NCBI GenBank assembly: GCA_045648505.1
Contig: JAZROD010000033.1
Location: 1-47,615 of the forward strand
Length of the DNA: 47,615 bases
Direction: 5' to 3'
DNA from: RGIG8700 sp045648505
GTDB lineage: Bacteria; Bacillota; Clostridia; RGIG6154
Shown here piece by piece: positions 1 through 7,052 of this stretch. Each line of letters opens with the position of its first letter. The first letter of the stretch is position 1. Below the pieces are notes generated by a model that searched no databases, was not told where the DNA came from, and worked only from the letters and a program-made list of their open reading frames with translations. The position numbers and the translations under genes were made by a program.

Positions 1-1
1 G

Positions 2-103
2 CAAAATGGAAAGTTGGTTGGAGCCGTTACTCATGTTTTAGTCAATGATCCTACACGTGGATATGGCATATTCATCGAGAATATGTTGGAAGCTGCGAAA
101 TAA
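2..103 (+). CDS. spoIVB: SpoIVB peptidase, C-terminal end only (5' cut by window edge)
   Basis: Thirty-three codons run from the window edge to TAA at 101-103. The peptide contains GAVTHVLVNDPTRGYGIFIE, which matches the conserved C-terminus of the S55 peptidase SpoIVB. That protease acts in the space between mother cell and forespore to trigger sigma-K activation. The catalytic region lies outside the window, so activity cannot be judged. A strong terminator follows at once. A diverged copy of the same tail lies at 1276-1344, suggesting that something was inserted at this 3' end. The family call rests on motif recognition over a short stretch. Confidence 0.75.
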   Translation, partial: QNGKLVGAVTHVLVNDPTRGYGIFIENMLEAAK

Positions 104-112
104 CAACAAGTT

Positions 113-152
113 GGTAATGCAATGAGTGTCTCGTTGCATTACCTGTTTTTTA
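113..152 (+). terminator. Terminator after spoIVB
   Basis: A 14-bp stem (113-126 with 130-143, one G-T pair) with a 3-nt loop is followed by a T-rich tail. It closes the spoIVB transcript ten bases after the stop codon. Confidence 0.8.
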
Positions 153-247
153 TTGCTTCAGAAACTATTGAATTCCATTTTTAATTCACTTATCCTTATT
201 TTAGGGTATCCAAAATATAAGTGAATTTGAAAGTGAGAGATGGTTTT

Positions 248-1231
248 ATGAATAAAGAAGAGCTGCATGATCTTATAGAGAAGCAGCATCCTAATATATG
301 CCAGATTGTTGCCTACAAGAACAACCAGAAAGTGTATTCTGACTGTTGGAATAATTATAAAGCAGATGATTGCACTCATATTATGTCAGCTACAAAAAGC
401 ATCATCGCTTTGTTGATTGGAATCGCAGTGGACAAAGGTCAAATCAAAAGCATTGATGAACAGGTTTTGGATTATTTCCCAGACTATAAAGTCAAAAGAG
501 GCGAAAAAACAATTTTTGATGTGACAATCAGGCATTTGTTGACAATGAGAGCGCCGTATAAGTGCAAAGGTGACCCTTGGACTAAGGTATGTTCCAGTGA
601 TAATTGGACATATTCCTCACTTGATTTTCTGGGCGGAAGAAAAGGTTTGACAGAAGAATTTAACTATCAAACGGTGTGCCTGCATGTTCTTTCTGGAATT
701 TTGTATAGAGCAACAAATATGAAAACGGTAGATTATGCTAATGCATACTTATTTGAACCGTTGGGAATTCCAATGCATGAAAACTATTATGTAGAAACAG
801 CCGAAGAGCATAAACAGTTTACAATTGGAAAGACACCAAAAGAAAATTTTTGGTTTTGCGATCCAGAGGGGCTGGGTACTCCGGGGTATGGCCTTTGTAT
901 GTCAGCAGAGGATATGGCAAAAATCGGATTACTTTGTTTGAATAAAGGAATTTATGATGGCAAGCAAATTGTATCTTCCCAATGGATTGAGGAAATGACA
1001 TGTCCCAGAGCCGTTGAAAGTAAACACTTCAGAGGAATGGATTACGGATATCTTTGGTGGATTATAGATCGTGGGTCAAATATCTACGCTGCCATCGGTA
1101 ACAGTGGTAATGTGATTTATATCAATCATGAAAAGAATGTTGTAGTCGCTGTGGCATCTTATTTTAAACCAACTGTATTTGATCGAGTTGATTTCATTCG
1201 AGAATATATTGAGCCGTTACTTTTTGAATAA
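248..1231 (+). CDS. Serine hydrolase, class C beta-lactamase / penicillin-binding fold
   Basis: A 327-residue protein of the beta-lactamase-related serine hydrolase family. The SxxK nucleophile motif is SATK, with Ser47 and Lys50. The second motif, normally YxN, is NYQT in the context EEFNYQTVCLHVLSGIL, so the Asn is replaced. The third motif region reads AIGNSGNVIYI instead of KTG or HxG. A GTG at 221 could extend the N-terminus by nine residues, but GAGAGATGG lies just upstream of the ATG at 248, which I prefer. There is no signal peptide, so it is probably cytoplasmic. It may be an esterase, peptidase or resistance-type hydrolase; the substrate cannot be read. It is the first gene of an accessory patch behind spoIVB and is followed by a terminator. 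Confidence 0.8.
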   Translation: MNKEELHDLIEKQHPNICQIVAYKNNQKVYSDCWNNYKADDCTHIMSATKSIIALLIGIAVDKGQIKSIDEQVLDYFPDYKVKRGEKTIFDVTIRHLLTMRAPYKCKGDPWTKVCSSDNWTYSSLDFLGGRKGLTEEFNYQTVCLHVLSGILYRATNMKTVDYANAYLFEPLGIPMHENYYVETAEEHKQFTIGKTPKENFWFCDPEGLGTPGYGLCMSAEDMAKIGLLCLNKGIYDGKQIVSSQWIEEMTCPRAVESKHFRGMDYGYLWWIIDRGSNIYAAIGNSGNVIYINHEKNVVVAVASYFKPTVFDRVDFIREYIEPLLFE

Positions 1232-1242
1232 GAAACAAACAT

Positions 1243-1275
1243 AGCAGCCATGCATTTGAAGTGCATGGCTGTTTT
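1243..1275 (+). terminator. Terminator, copy 1 of a repeated hairpin
   Basis: Stem AGCAGCCATGCA (1243-1254) pairs with TGCATGGCTGTT and ends in T residues. It is identical at 31 of 33 positions to the hairpin at 1991-2023, so each accessory gene is closed by nearly the same terminator. Confidence 0.8.
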
Positions 1276-1344
1276 GATGTTTTAGTCAATGATGCGACCA
1301 GAGACTATGGGATTTTTATTGAAAAAATGCTGGATGCGACAAGA
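1276..1344 (+). pseudogene. Displaced remnant of the SpoIVB C-terminus
   Basis: Twenty-three codons with no own start read DVLVNDATRDYGIFIEKMLD and onward. About 16 of 22 residues match the spoIVB tail at 31-100, and 17 bases are identical (33-49 and 1277-1293). It does not end in a stop at the matching place but runs on in frame toward the GNAT gene. The simplest reading is an old spoIVB 3' end left behind when DNA carrying a replacement tail entered. Confidence 0.7.
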
Positions 1345-1363
1345 TCAACTTATGACAGGTCAG

Positions 1364-1398
1364 TTGTCCCTGTCTTTTTCTGTTGTGTATGGTATACT
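1364..1398 (+). promoter_or_regulatory. Possible promoter module before the GNAT gene
   Basis: TTGTCCCTGTC followed by TATGGTATACT (possible -10 TATACT, 1393-1398). A related arrangement precedes the next gene (TTGTCTCTGTC at 2037-2047, TATAAT at 2067-2072). Spacing from TTGTCC is too long for a classical -35, so an extended -10 is more likely. GACAGG/CCTGTC (1354-1374) is an inverted repeat followed by T residues. Confidence 0.4.
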
Positions 1399-1434
1399 GA
1401 GTTCAAACAGGATCAGGCTATCGAGGTGAGGAAG

Positions 1435-1914
1435 ATGATCATTGAAACGGAACGACTGTATTTAAGAGAAATGACAGAAAATGATTTTGATGCTCTATAC
1501 AAAGTTTTGGCTGACTCCGATATCATGCAGCATTATCCGTATGCATTTGATGAAGCCAGAGTAAGAAACTGGATACAGCGAAATATAGAGCGGTATCGTA
1601 TATTGGGTTTTGGCTTGTGGGCGGTATGTCTGAAAGAGACTGGCGAGATGATTGGCGATTGTGGTTTGACCATGCAGCTGATCAATGGACAGATCAAACC
1701 TGAAATCGGATACCATATCAGACGTGACCAACAGAGAAAGGGATATGCAAAAGAAGCTGCACTTGCTGTCAGAGATTGGACTTTTAATCATACACCATTT
1801 CATGTGCTATATTCTTATATGAAATACACCAATGAGCCATCATATAAGACCGCAATGTCCTTGGGATGTAAACAGGTTGACGAGTTTGAAGATGACGTGA
1901 ACGGGAAAACGTAA
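1435..1914 (+). CDS. GNAT family N-acetyltransferase, C-terminus cut by a stop codon
   Basis: A 159-residue acetyl-CoA-dependent N-acetyltransferase of the RimJ/RimL-like type. It starts MIIETERLYLREMTENDF, typical for these enzymes, behind GAGGTGAGG at 1423. The CoA-binding motif A is RRDQQRKGYAKEAA at about residues 98-111. The longer open frame upstream carries spoIVB remnant codons and is not part of the gene. After TAA at 1912 the same frame continues for 12 codons, VFGISKDEWMNR, to a second TAA at 1951-1953. That looks like the normal end of the family, so a sense codon, likely AAA, appears to have mutated to TAA. Loss of the last 13 residues may weaken or not affect the enzyme. The substrate is unknown. 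Confidence 0.8.
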   Translation: MIIETERLYLREMTENDFDALYKVLADSDIMQHYPYAFDEARVRNWIQRNIERYRILGFGLWAVCLKETGEMIGDCGLTMQLINGQIKPEIGYHIRRDQQRKGYAKEAALAVRDWTFNHTPFHVLYSYMKYTNEPSYKTAMSLGCKQVDEFEDDVNGKT

Positions 1915-1990
1915 GTATTTGGGATTTCAAAAGACGAGTGGATGAATCGATAAGCTGAATCTTTCTATCTAACTCTCATTTTATATACTT

Positions 1991-2023
1991 AGCAGCCATG
2001 CACTTGAAATGCATGGCTGTTTT
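1991..2023 (+). terminator. Terminator, copy 2 of a repeated hairpin
   Basis: AGCAGCCATGCA (1991-2002), loop CTTGAAA, TGCATGGCTGTTTT (2010-2023). It is a near copy of 1243-1275 and ends the GNAT transcript. Confidence 0.8.
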
Positions 2024-2036
2024 ATACTTAAAGCTG

Positions 2037-2072
2037 TTGTCTCTGTCGTTTTCTATGTTGATGTGGTATAAT
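2037..2072 (+). promoter_or_regulatory. Possible promoter module before the AraC-GyrI gene
   Basis: TTGTCTCTGTC (2037-2047) and a perfect TATAAT (2067-2072) resemble the module at 1364-1398. The transcript would carry a leader of about 130 bases. In the 254 bases between 1954 and 2207 I see only this module and the terminator. Confidence 0.45.
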
Positions 2073-2207
2073 CCAATAAAAATTGAATGTGTTGAATGAA
2101 CAGAAACAGCCATCTCCATATGCGGTACGATGACATTCTTCAGCAAATTTAGTCGAGAAAGTCCTTTCGAAGTTTTCTATCATATAATCATAAGGAGATG
2201 AACAGAA

Positions 2208-3083
2208 ATGGATGAACATATCGAAGCGGTTCAAAGGATGCAGGATTACATTGCAATGCACCTTGATACAAATATGACAATGGCAGATTTATCAAATGTG
2301 TCTCATTATTCACCCTGGTATTCATACAGACTTTTTGTGAATTTACTTCATATGACACCCGCTGTTTACATTAGACGGTTGAGATTATCTAAATCGGCAC
2401 TTCGATTGCGAGATGAAAAAGTGAAGATAATTGATGTTGCATTTGATACTGGGTTTGAAAGTGTAGATGGTTATCAAAGAGCATTTTACAAAGAGTTTGG
2501 GTGTAATCCATATGAGTATTCCGTATGTCCTACTCCAATCTATTTGTTCAAACCTTATGGCATCAAATATGTACAAAGAAAGGAGAAAAAAGATATGAGC
2601 GAAGTAAAAAGTGTATTTCTGAATGTGGTCGAGAAACCCGCAAGAAAGGTTATTATCAAGCGAGGAATAGAAGCAACAGAATACTTCAAATACTGCGAAG
2701 AAGTTGGTTGTGATGTATGGGGATTGCTTTGCAGTATGAAAGCAATTAGTGGTGAACCCGTATGCTTATGGCTTCCTAAAAACTACATCAAAGCAGGAAC
2801 ATCTGAATATGTGCAGGGTGTAGAGGTAGCAATGGACTATTCGGGTGAAATCCCAAATGGATTTGATGTTATTGAATTGCCCAAATGCAAATATATTATG
2901 TTCCAAGGTGAACCTTTTGAAGAGGAAAACTTTGGTGAAGCAATTGGGCAGGTATGGGATGCAATCAAAAAATACAACCCTGAAAGCATTGGATATTCTT
3001 GGGATAATAGCAACCCTCGCATTCAGTTAGAGCCTATCGGCACACGAGGATATATTGAACTGCATCCAGTAAAAAGTATTTAA
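2208..3083 (+). CDS. AraC-family regulator with GyrI-like effector-binding domain
   Basis: A 291-residue two-domain protein. Residues about 5-108 form an AraC/XylS double helix-turn-helix (MADLSNVSHYSPWYSYRLF, then IDVAFDTGFESVDGYQRAF). Residues about 125-291 match the GyrI-like/SOUL small-molecule binding fold, ending in IGTRGYIELHPVKSI. Proteins of this layout sense drugs or small molecules and switch on export or detoxification genes. AAGGAGATG precedes the ATG. A second RBS-like AAAGGAG followed by ATG at 2595 could give the GyrI domain alone; this is inference. No obvious target gene is adjacent except the enzymes of the same accessory patch. Confidence 0.85.
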   Translation: MDEHIEAVQRMQDYIAMHLDTNMTMADLSNVSHYSPWYSYRLFVNLLHMTPAVYIRRLRLSKSALRLRDEKVKIIDVAFDTGFESVDGYQRAFYKEFGCNPYEYSVCPTPIYLFKPYGIKYVQRKEKKDMSEVKSVFLNVVEKPARKVIIKRGIEATEYFKYCEEVGCDVWGLLCSMKAISGEPVCLWLPKNYIKAGTSEYVQGVEVAMDYSGEIPNGFDVIELPKCKYIMFQGEPFEEENFGEAIGQVWDAIKKYNPESIGYSWDNSNPRIQLEPIGTRGYIELHPVKSI

Positions 3084-3147
3084 CCAATTCCAATTTGTTG
3101 AACAGAATATTTGTCCGGAAATGGAAACATGTTAATGATAAGCTCTA

Positions 3148-3182
3148 AAAATGGCAACGGTTCAGAACTCCGTTGCCATTTT
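3148..3182 (+). terminator. Terminator after the AraC-GyrI gene
   Basis: A perfect 13-bp stem AAAATGGCAACGG / CCGTTGCCATTTT with a 9-nt loop. It is symmetrical enough to work in both directions. Confidence 0.85.
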
Positions 3183-3243
3183 AACGTAATTATATTAAGA
3201 TTTATTAATGTGTCAAACCCTTTTAAAATAGTCTTATATACGC

Positions 3244-3386
3244 CCTGACACCATTCCTGACACCAATTTTTTATGAGATATACGGAGTTATACGGGAATA
3301 TATAGAATTCTGCTCTTGTGATAATCCTTTGTTTATAGCCATTTAGAGAGTTTTATAAGGATATATAGAGATATATGAAATTGGTG
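3244..3386. repeat. CCTGACACCA direct repeats and inverted CACCAATTT pair
   Basis: Two 10-bp direct repeats with a 12-bp period, plus a 9-bp inverted pair 108 bp apart. Such repeats are common as recombinase arm-binding sites at ends of integrative elements; that role is inferred. Confidence 0.4.
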
Positions 3387-3515
3387 CATGAACTACTATA
3401 CCAAGTTTCATTTGTATATTCACTCTTTCATATAAATTTGTTAAAAGGTATTATACTATAAATTTTGCTATTGTGCAATAGTTAAATTTGTGTTAAAATA
3501 AATTGAGGTGATAGT

Positions 3516-4172
3516 GTGCAACAAAAGAAGACGGTGCTTATCTGTGTAAAAGAGATAAGCAGAATACTTGTTGGTGAGTTGGAAAATAAAAATTTCAATA
3601 TTATAACAGTTGAAAATAAGCTTTATGATAATTTTATTAAAAGACAACCGGCAATGGTTGTTGCAGACATTGAAGATGCTGAAGTTTTTGAAGATTTTAA
3701 AGAAATAAAAAGAGTCAGCGACATACCTTTTATAGTTTACACAGAAAAAGATGACCTGATTAAAAAACTTATTTGTTTTGAAACAGGTGCAGATGATTAT
3801 ATTATTAAAGAATGGGATGAAAAAGAAGCGGTTGCCAGAATTTATGCGGTGGCAAGAAGATGTTATAAAAACAGAAAAAGTGATGAAATGCTTGTTTTTG
3901 AAGGACTGCTTATAAACAAAACTTCCTATGAGGTTGTGGAAAATGGTGTGAAAATTGATTTTCCGCCTAAAGAATTTGAACTTTTATATTGCCTTGCGGA
4001 AACGGCAGGAAAAGTGTTTACTAGAGAACAGCTTCTGGACCGTATATGGGGCTTTGATTATTACGGAGATACAAGAACTGTTGATGTGCATATAGACAGG
4101 ATAAGAAAAAAACTGGACAAAGATGTTATTAAAACAGTTTACGGAGTTGGATATAAATTCGATATTTCGTAA
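3516..4172 (+). CDS. OmpR-type response regulator with an atypical receiver domain
   Basis: A 218-residue regulator with a receiver (about 5-115) and a winged-helix DNA-binding domain (about 125-216). The latter carries IDFPPKEFELLYCLAE and RTVDVHIDRIRKKL, ending YGVGYKF as in OmpR/PhoB proteins. In the receiver the usual acidic pair after strand 1 is replaced (VLICVKE). A candidate phospho-acceptor Asp51, Thr76 and Lys98 remain. Phosphorylation by the normal Mg-dependent route is therefore doubtful. It starts at GTG 3516 behind GAGGTG. No histidine kinase is adjacent. htrA follows after 70 bp on the same strand, so envelope stress control is a reasonable guess. Confidence 0.85.
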   Translation: MQQKKTVLICVKEISRILVGELENKNFNIITVENKLYDNFIKRQPAMVVADIEDAEVFEDFKEIKRVSDIPFIVYTEKDDLIKKLICFETGADDYIIKEWDEKEAVARIYAVARRCYKNRKSDEMLVFEGLLINKTSYEVVENGVKIDFPPKEFELLYCLAETAGKVFTREQLLDRIWGFDYYGDTRTVDVHIDRIRKKLDKDVIKTVYGVGYKFDIS

Positions 4173-4242
4173 ACACTTTTTTAAATAATCACATATCTTT
4201 CACAAAATAAGAGTATAATCATTCCTAAAGGAGGAAATAAAA

Positions 4243-5511
4243 ATGGATGAATTCAGAAATGATATTTTTGAACATAACGAAGATGATGTTCTTATGAATG
4301 AAGAAACAGAAGTTGTTGAAGAAACTGATGTTTTTGAAGATGACGATATGGTTGTAGAAATTTATGAAGAACCGGCAGATGACTATGAAGAAAAACCTGA
4401 AAAGAAAAAAAGTTTTAAAGGTCTCATTGCTGCTTCGGTTGTTGTTTGCTTGCTTGCAGGTGCACTTGCAGGTTACGGCATTGGAAAATTAAAATATTTA
4501 AACAATGATAACGGAGTAATTTCTTCAACAAATTATGCTAAAGAAGAAATGCTTAAAAAAATAGCCGAAAAAGAGGGCAAAGAACTTACAACACAGGAAA
4601 TTGCAGTTAAAGCAGGTCCTGCAGTTGTTGGAGTTTTAAGTCAGGTACAAAGCTATAGCTTCTGGGGACAAACAACTATGGGACAGTCTACAGGTTCGGG
4701 TGTTGTGGTAAGTCAGGACGGATATATTGTAACCAATCACCATGTTATTGAAAATGCAGTAAGCGTTAAGATAGTTTTAAACAGCGGTGTTGAATACGAA
4801 GCAAAGGTTGTGGGATATGATGTAAAGAGCGACCTTGCAGTTCTTAAAATAGATGCCAAGGATTTAACCTTTGTTACTTTCGGCGATTCTTCATCCGTTA
4901 TGGTTGGGGACAGAGCGGTTGCAATCGGAAATCCTTTGGGAACAGAGCTTATGGGTACAGTTACACAGGGCATTATAAGTGCGGTTAACAGAACTGTTAC
5001 TGTTGAGGATAAAACAATGACACTTCTTCAGACAGATGCCGCAATCAATTCAGGTAATTCAGGCGGTGCGCTTTTGAATGCTTATGGTGAACTTATTGGC
5101 ATAAACACAGTTAAAATGGCGGCAACAGGTGTTGAAGGTCTTGGCTTTGCAATCCCTTCAAATCAGGTTAAGCAGATTGTTGACGATGTTATGCAGTATG
5201 GTTATGTAAGAGGCAGACTTGTTATCGGCGTTTCAGGAACAAACATAACAGAAAAACTTGCTACTTACTATGAGCTTCCTGTTGGCTTCTATGTAAATGA
5301 AGTTATGGAAGGCTATGGTGCATATCTTGCGGGAATTCAGCCTGGTGATGTTATTATTAAGTGTGACGGTGTTGTTACCGAAAACATTGACCAGATAAAT
5401 GCACAGCGTGATAAACACAAGGTTGGCGATTTCATGACAATTACTGTTGTAAGAAATGGCGAAAATAAAGATATTAAGGTTAAACTTATGGAAGAAGTAC
5501 CCAATAGGTAA
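4243..5511 (+). CDS. htrA: HtrA/DegP-type membrane-anchored serine protease
   Basis: A 422-residue quality-control protease. Residues 1-57 are a very acidic cytoplasmic tail, about 59-82 a single membrane segment, about 118-315 a trypsin-like S1C domain, and the rest a PDZ domain. The triad is visible: His167 in TNHHVI, Asp197 in KSDLAVL and Ser273 in GNSGG. The protease would face the outside and degrade misfolded exported proteins. An excellent AAAGGAGG precedes the ATG, and a TATAAT lies at 4214-4219. The atypical response regulator just upstream may control it. A terminator follows directly. Confidence 0.93.
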   Translation: MDEFRNDIFEHNEDDVLMNEETEVVEETDVFEDDDMVVEIYEEPADDYEEKPEKKKSFKGLIAASVVVCLLAGALAGYGIGKLKYLNNDNGVISSTNYAKEEMLKKIAEKEGKELTTQEIAVKAGPAVVGVLSQVQSYSFWGQTTMGQSTGSGVVVSQDGYIVTNHHVIENAVSVKIVLNSGVEYEAKVVGYDVKSDLAVLKIDAKDLTFVTFGDSSSVMVGDRAVAIGNPLGTELMGTVTQGIISAVNRTVTVEDKTMTLLQTDAAINSGNSGGALLNAYGELIGINTVKMAATGVEGLGFAIPSNQVKQIVDDVMQYGYVRGRLVIGVSGTNITEKLATYYELPVGFYVNEVMEGYGAYLAGIQPGDVIIKCDGVVTENIDQINAQRDKHKVGDFMTITVVRNGENKDIKVKLMEEVPNR

Positions 5512-5516
5512 AGGCA

Positions 5517-5549
5517 AAAATTCTCTCCTGATGAGGAGAGAATTTTTTT
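5517..5549 (+). terminator. Terminator after htrA
   Basis: A 12-bp stem AAAATTCTCTCC / GGAGAGAATTTT with a 6-nt loop and a run of seven T residues. Confidence 0.9.
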
Positions 5550-5568
5550 GCATATTTAATTGCAAAAT

Positions 5569-5597
5569 ATGACGAAATATGTTATACTCTGTATAAT
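5569..5597 (+). promoter_or_regulatory. Promoter of the amidase gene
   Basis: ATGACG (5569-5574), 17-bp spacer, TATAAT (5592-5597). It lies between the htrA terminator and the amidase start. Confidence 0.65.
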
Positions 5598-5618
5598 GAA
5601 CATATTATGGAGAAAAAG

Positions 5619-7007
5619 ATGAGAAAGATAATTTCAATTGTACTGGCATTTGTAATGCTGGCAGTTTTGAATATAACAGTACTTGCCGAAAAGCTTCCTG
5701 ATATAACTTTTGTTGTTGATGGTAAGGTTGCCAACTGTGATGTTCCGCCTGTTATAGAAGACGGAAGAACCCTTGTGCCCGTAAGAGCACTTTTTGAGTC
5801 TTTGGATGCAAAAGTAGGCTGGAATGCAAAGACTAAAAAAATAACTATTATGTATGGCGAAACAGAAATCCTTCTGTTTGCAGATTCTGTGGTTGCCATT
5901 GTGGACAATCTTTACAAAGAACTTGATGTTCCTGCAAGAATCATAGATTCAAGAACTATGATTCCTGTGCGTTTTGTTTCCGAAAGTCTTGAGTTTAAGG
6001 TTGACTGGAACGAAAAAACAAGAACGGTAACAGTAAAAACAAAGCCTGATGAAGAAGACAAGGAAATAGTTAAAACAACAAACTATTTGACAGGCATATC
6101 TGTTAAAAGCGAAACAAATACAACAGAAATAACAATAAAAGGGGTAGGGGAAGCGGAAGTTTATACAATGAAGCTTCAAGACCCTAACAGATATGTTTTC
6201 GACTTTGATGATACAACCCTTGATACATCAAAAACAACATATACGGTTGAAGGGAAGCATGTAAAAGGTATAAGACTGGGTCAGTTTGAAAAAACAATTG
6301 CAAGAGTTGTGCTTGAAGTTGATAAATTTACAAACTATACGGCTAAAAAACAAGGTACAAATTATATAATAACTTTTGGTACAGAGGAAGAAAATGAGGA
6401 AGAAAAGATTGAGCTTCCTGAAGTTAACGAAACCGCAAAAGACCACCTTGTTATAATTGATCCGGGGCACGGCGGACAGGATGTAGGTTCCATAGGTGTG
6501 TATGATGGTGATGATGTATATGAAAAGGATATAGACCTTGACATTGCACTTCATGTTGAAAAGATGCTGAACGATGCAGGCATAGAAACCTATATGATAA
6601 GAGACGATGATTCTACCGTTGACATTTTAGAGCGTCCCGTAATTGCCAATGATAAAAAAGGAACACTCTATTTAAGTATTCACAATAATGCATCCACAAA
6701 CCCTGAAGTAAAGGGAACACAGATATATTACTCAAATCAGGAAAGTAGTTTTGAGAATATGACAAACGAAGAAGTAGCCAATGTTTACTATAAAAAGCTT
6801 ACGGCGTTAGGTCTTAAAAAAGCAGGTGTTGTAGATAATCCAAGGTATATTGTTATATACAGGTCAGATATGCCGTCATTTATCATTGAGGGAGCATTTA
6901 TGACAAACAAAGATGACATAGAGCTTCTTGTTGATAAGGATTTCAGAAAAGAAATGGCGGTTGCAATAAGCGAAGCAACCATTGAAATTTTAAATAAAGT
7001 GAAATAA
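5619..7007 (+). CDS. Secreted N-acetylmuramoyl-L-alanine amidase with stalk domains
   Basis: A 462-residue cell-wall hydrolase. It begins with a signal peptide MRKIISIVLAFVMLAVLNI ending near VLA. Next come two copper-amine-oxidase-N-like repeats (GRTLVPVRALFESL and SRTMIPVRFVSESL), an AMIN domain at about 160-265, and a C-terminal Amidase_3 domain. Zinc ligands are visible in IIDPGHGG, in the Glu of YEKDID, in SIHNNA, and there is a catalytic Glu in IIEGAFMTN. It cuts the bond between muramic acid and L-alanine of peptidoglycan. ATG 5619 is chosen over 5607 because GGAGA at 5609 serves it. It has its own promoter and terminator. Confidence 0.92.
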   Translation: MRKIISIVLAFVMLAVLNITVLAEKLPDITFVVDGKVANCDVPPVIEDGRTLVPVRALFESLDAKVGWNAKTKKITIMYGETEILLFADSVVAIVDNLYKELDVPARIIDSRTMIPVRFVSESLEFKVDWNEKTRTVTVKTKPDEEDKEIVKTTNYLTGISVKSETNTTEITIKGVGEAEVYTMKLQDPNRYVFDFDDTTLDTSKTTYTVEGKHVKGIRLGQFEKTIARVVLEVDKFTNYTAKKQGTNYIITFGTEEENEEEKIELPEVNETAKDHLVIIDPGHGGQDVGSIGVYDGDDVYEKDIDLDIALHVEKMLNDAGIETYMIRDDDSTVDILERPVIANDKKGTLYLSIHNNASTNPEVKGTQIYYSNQESSFENMTNEEVANVYYKKLTALGLKKAGVVDNPRYIVIYRSDMPSFIIEGAFMTNKDDIELLVDKDFRKEMAVAISEATIEILNKVK

Positions 7008-7016
7008 ACAAAAACC

Positions 7017-7052
7017 ACCTTTGTGCATAAACTGTACAGAGGTGATTTTTTT
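7017..7052 (+). terminator. Terminator hairpin that also holds the next gene's ribosome binding site
   Basis: An 11-bp stem with two G-T pairs (ACCTTTGTGCA 7017-7027, TGTACAGAGGT 7033-7043) followed by seven T residues. The 3' arm contains the GAGGTGA used by the subtilase start at 7051, so the hairpin could both end transcription and hide the RBS. Confidence 0.65.

Larger units (their letters stand above)
3084..3515. other. 432-bp non-coding stretch with terminator and repeats
   Basis: It holds the terminator of the AraC-GyrI gene (3148-3182), two direct CCTGACACCA copies (3244-3253 and 3256-3265), an inverted pair CACCAATTT (3261-3269) / AAATTGGTG (3378-3386), and a 14-bp palindrome CTATTGTGCAATAG (3468-3481) upstream of the response regulator. 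No convincing gene is visible. The repeats resemble arm sites at the end of an integrated element, but no integrase is in view. Confidence 0.6.

Noticed and set aside
1261..1434. N-terminal extension of the GNAT protein by 58 residues
   Set aside because: The extra codons encode the spoIVB remnant and a promoter-like stretch; the family start MIIETERLYL with a good RBS is at 1435.
2595..3083. Separate GyrI-like gene
   Set aside because: It is in frame with the AraC domain with no stop, and the AraC-GyrI fusion is a common architecture; noted only as a possible internal start.
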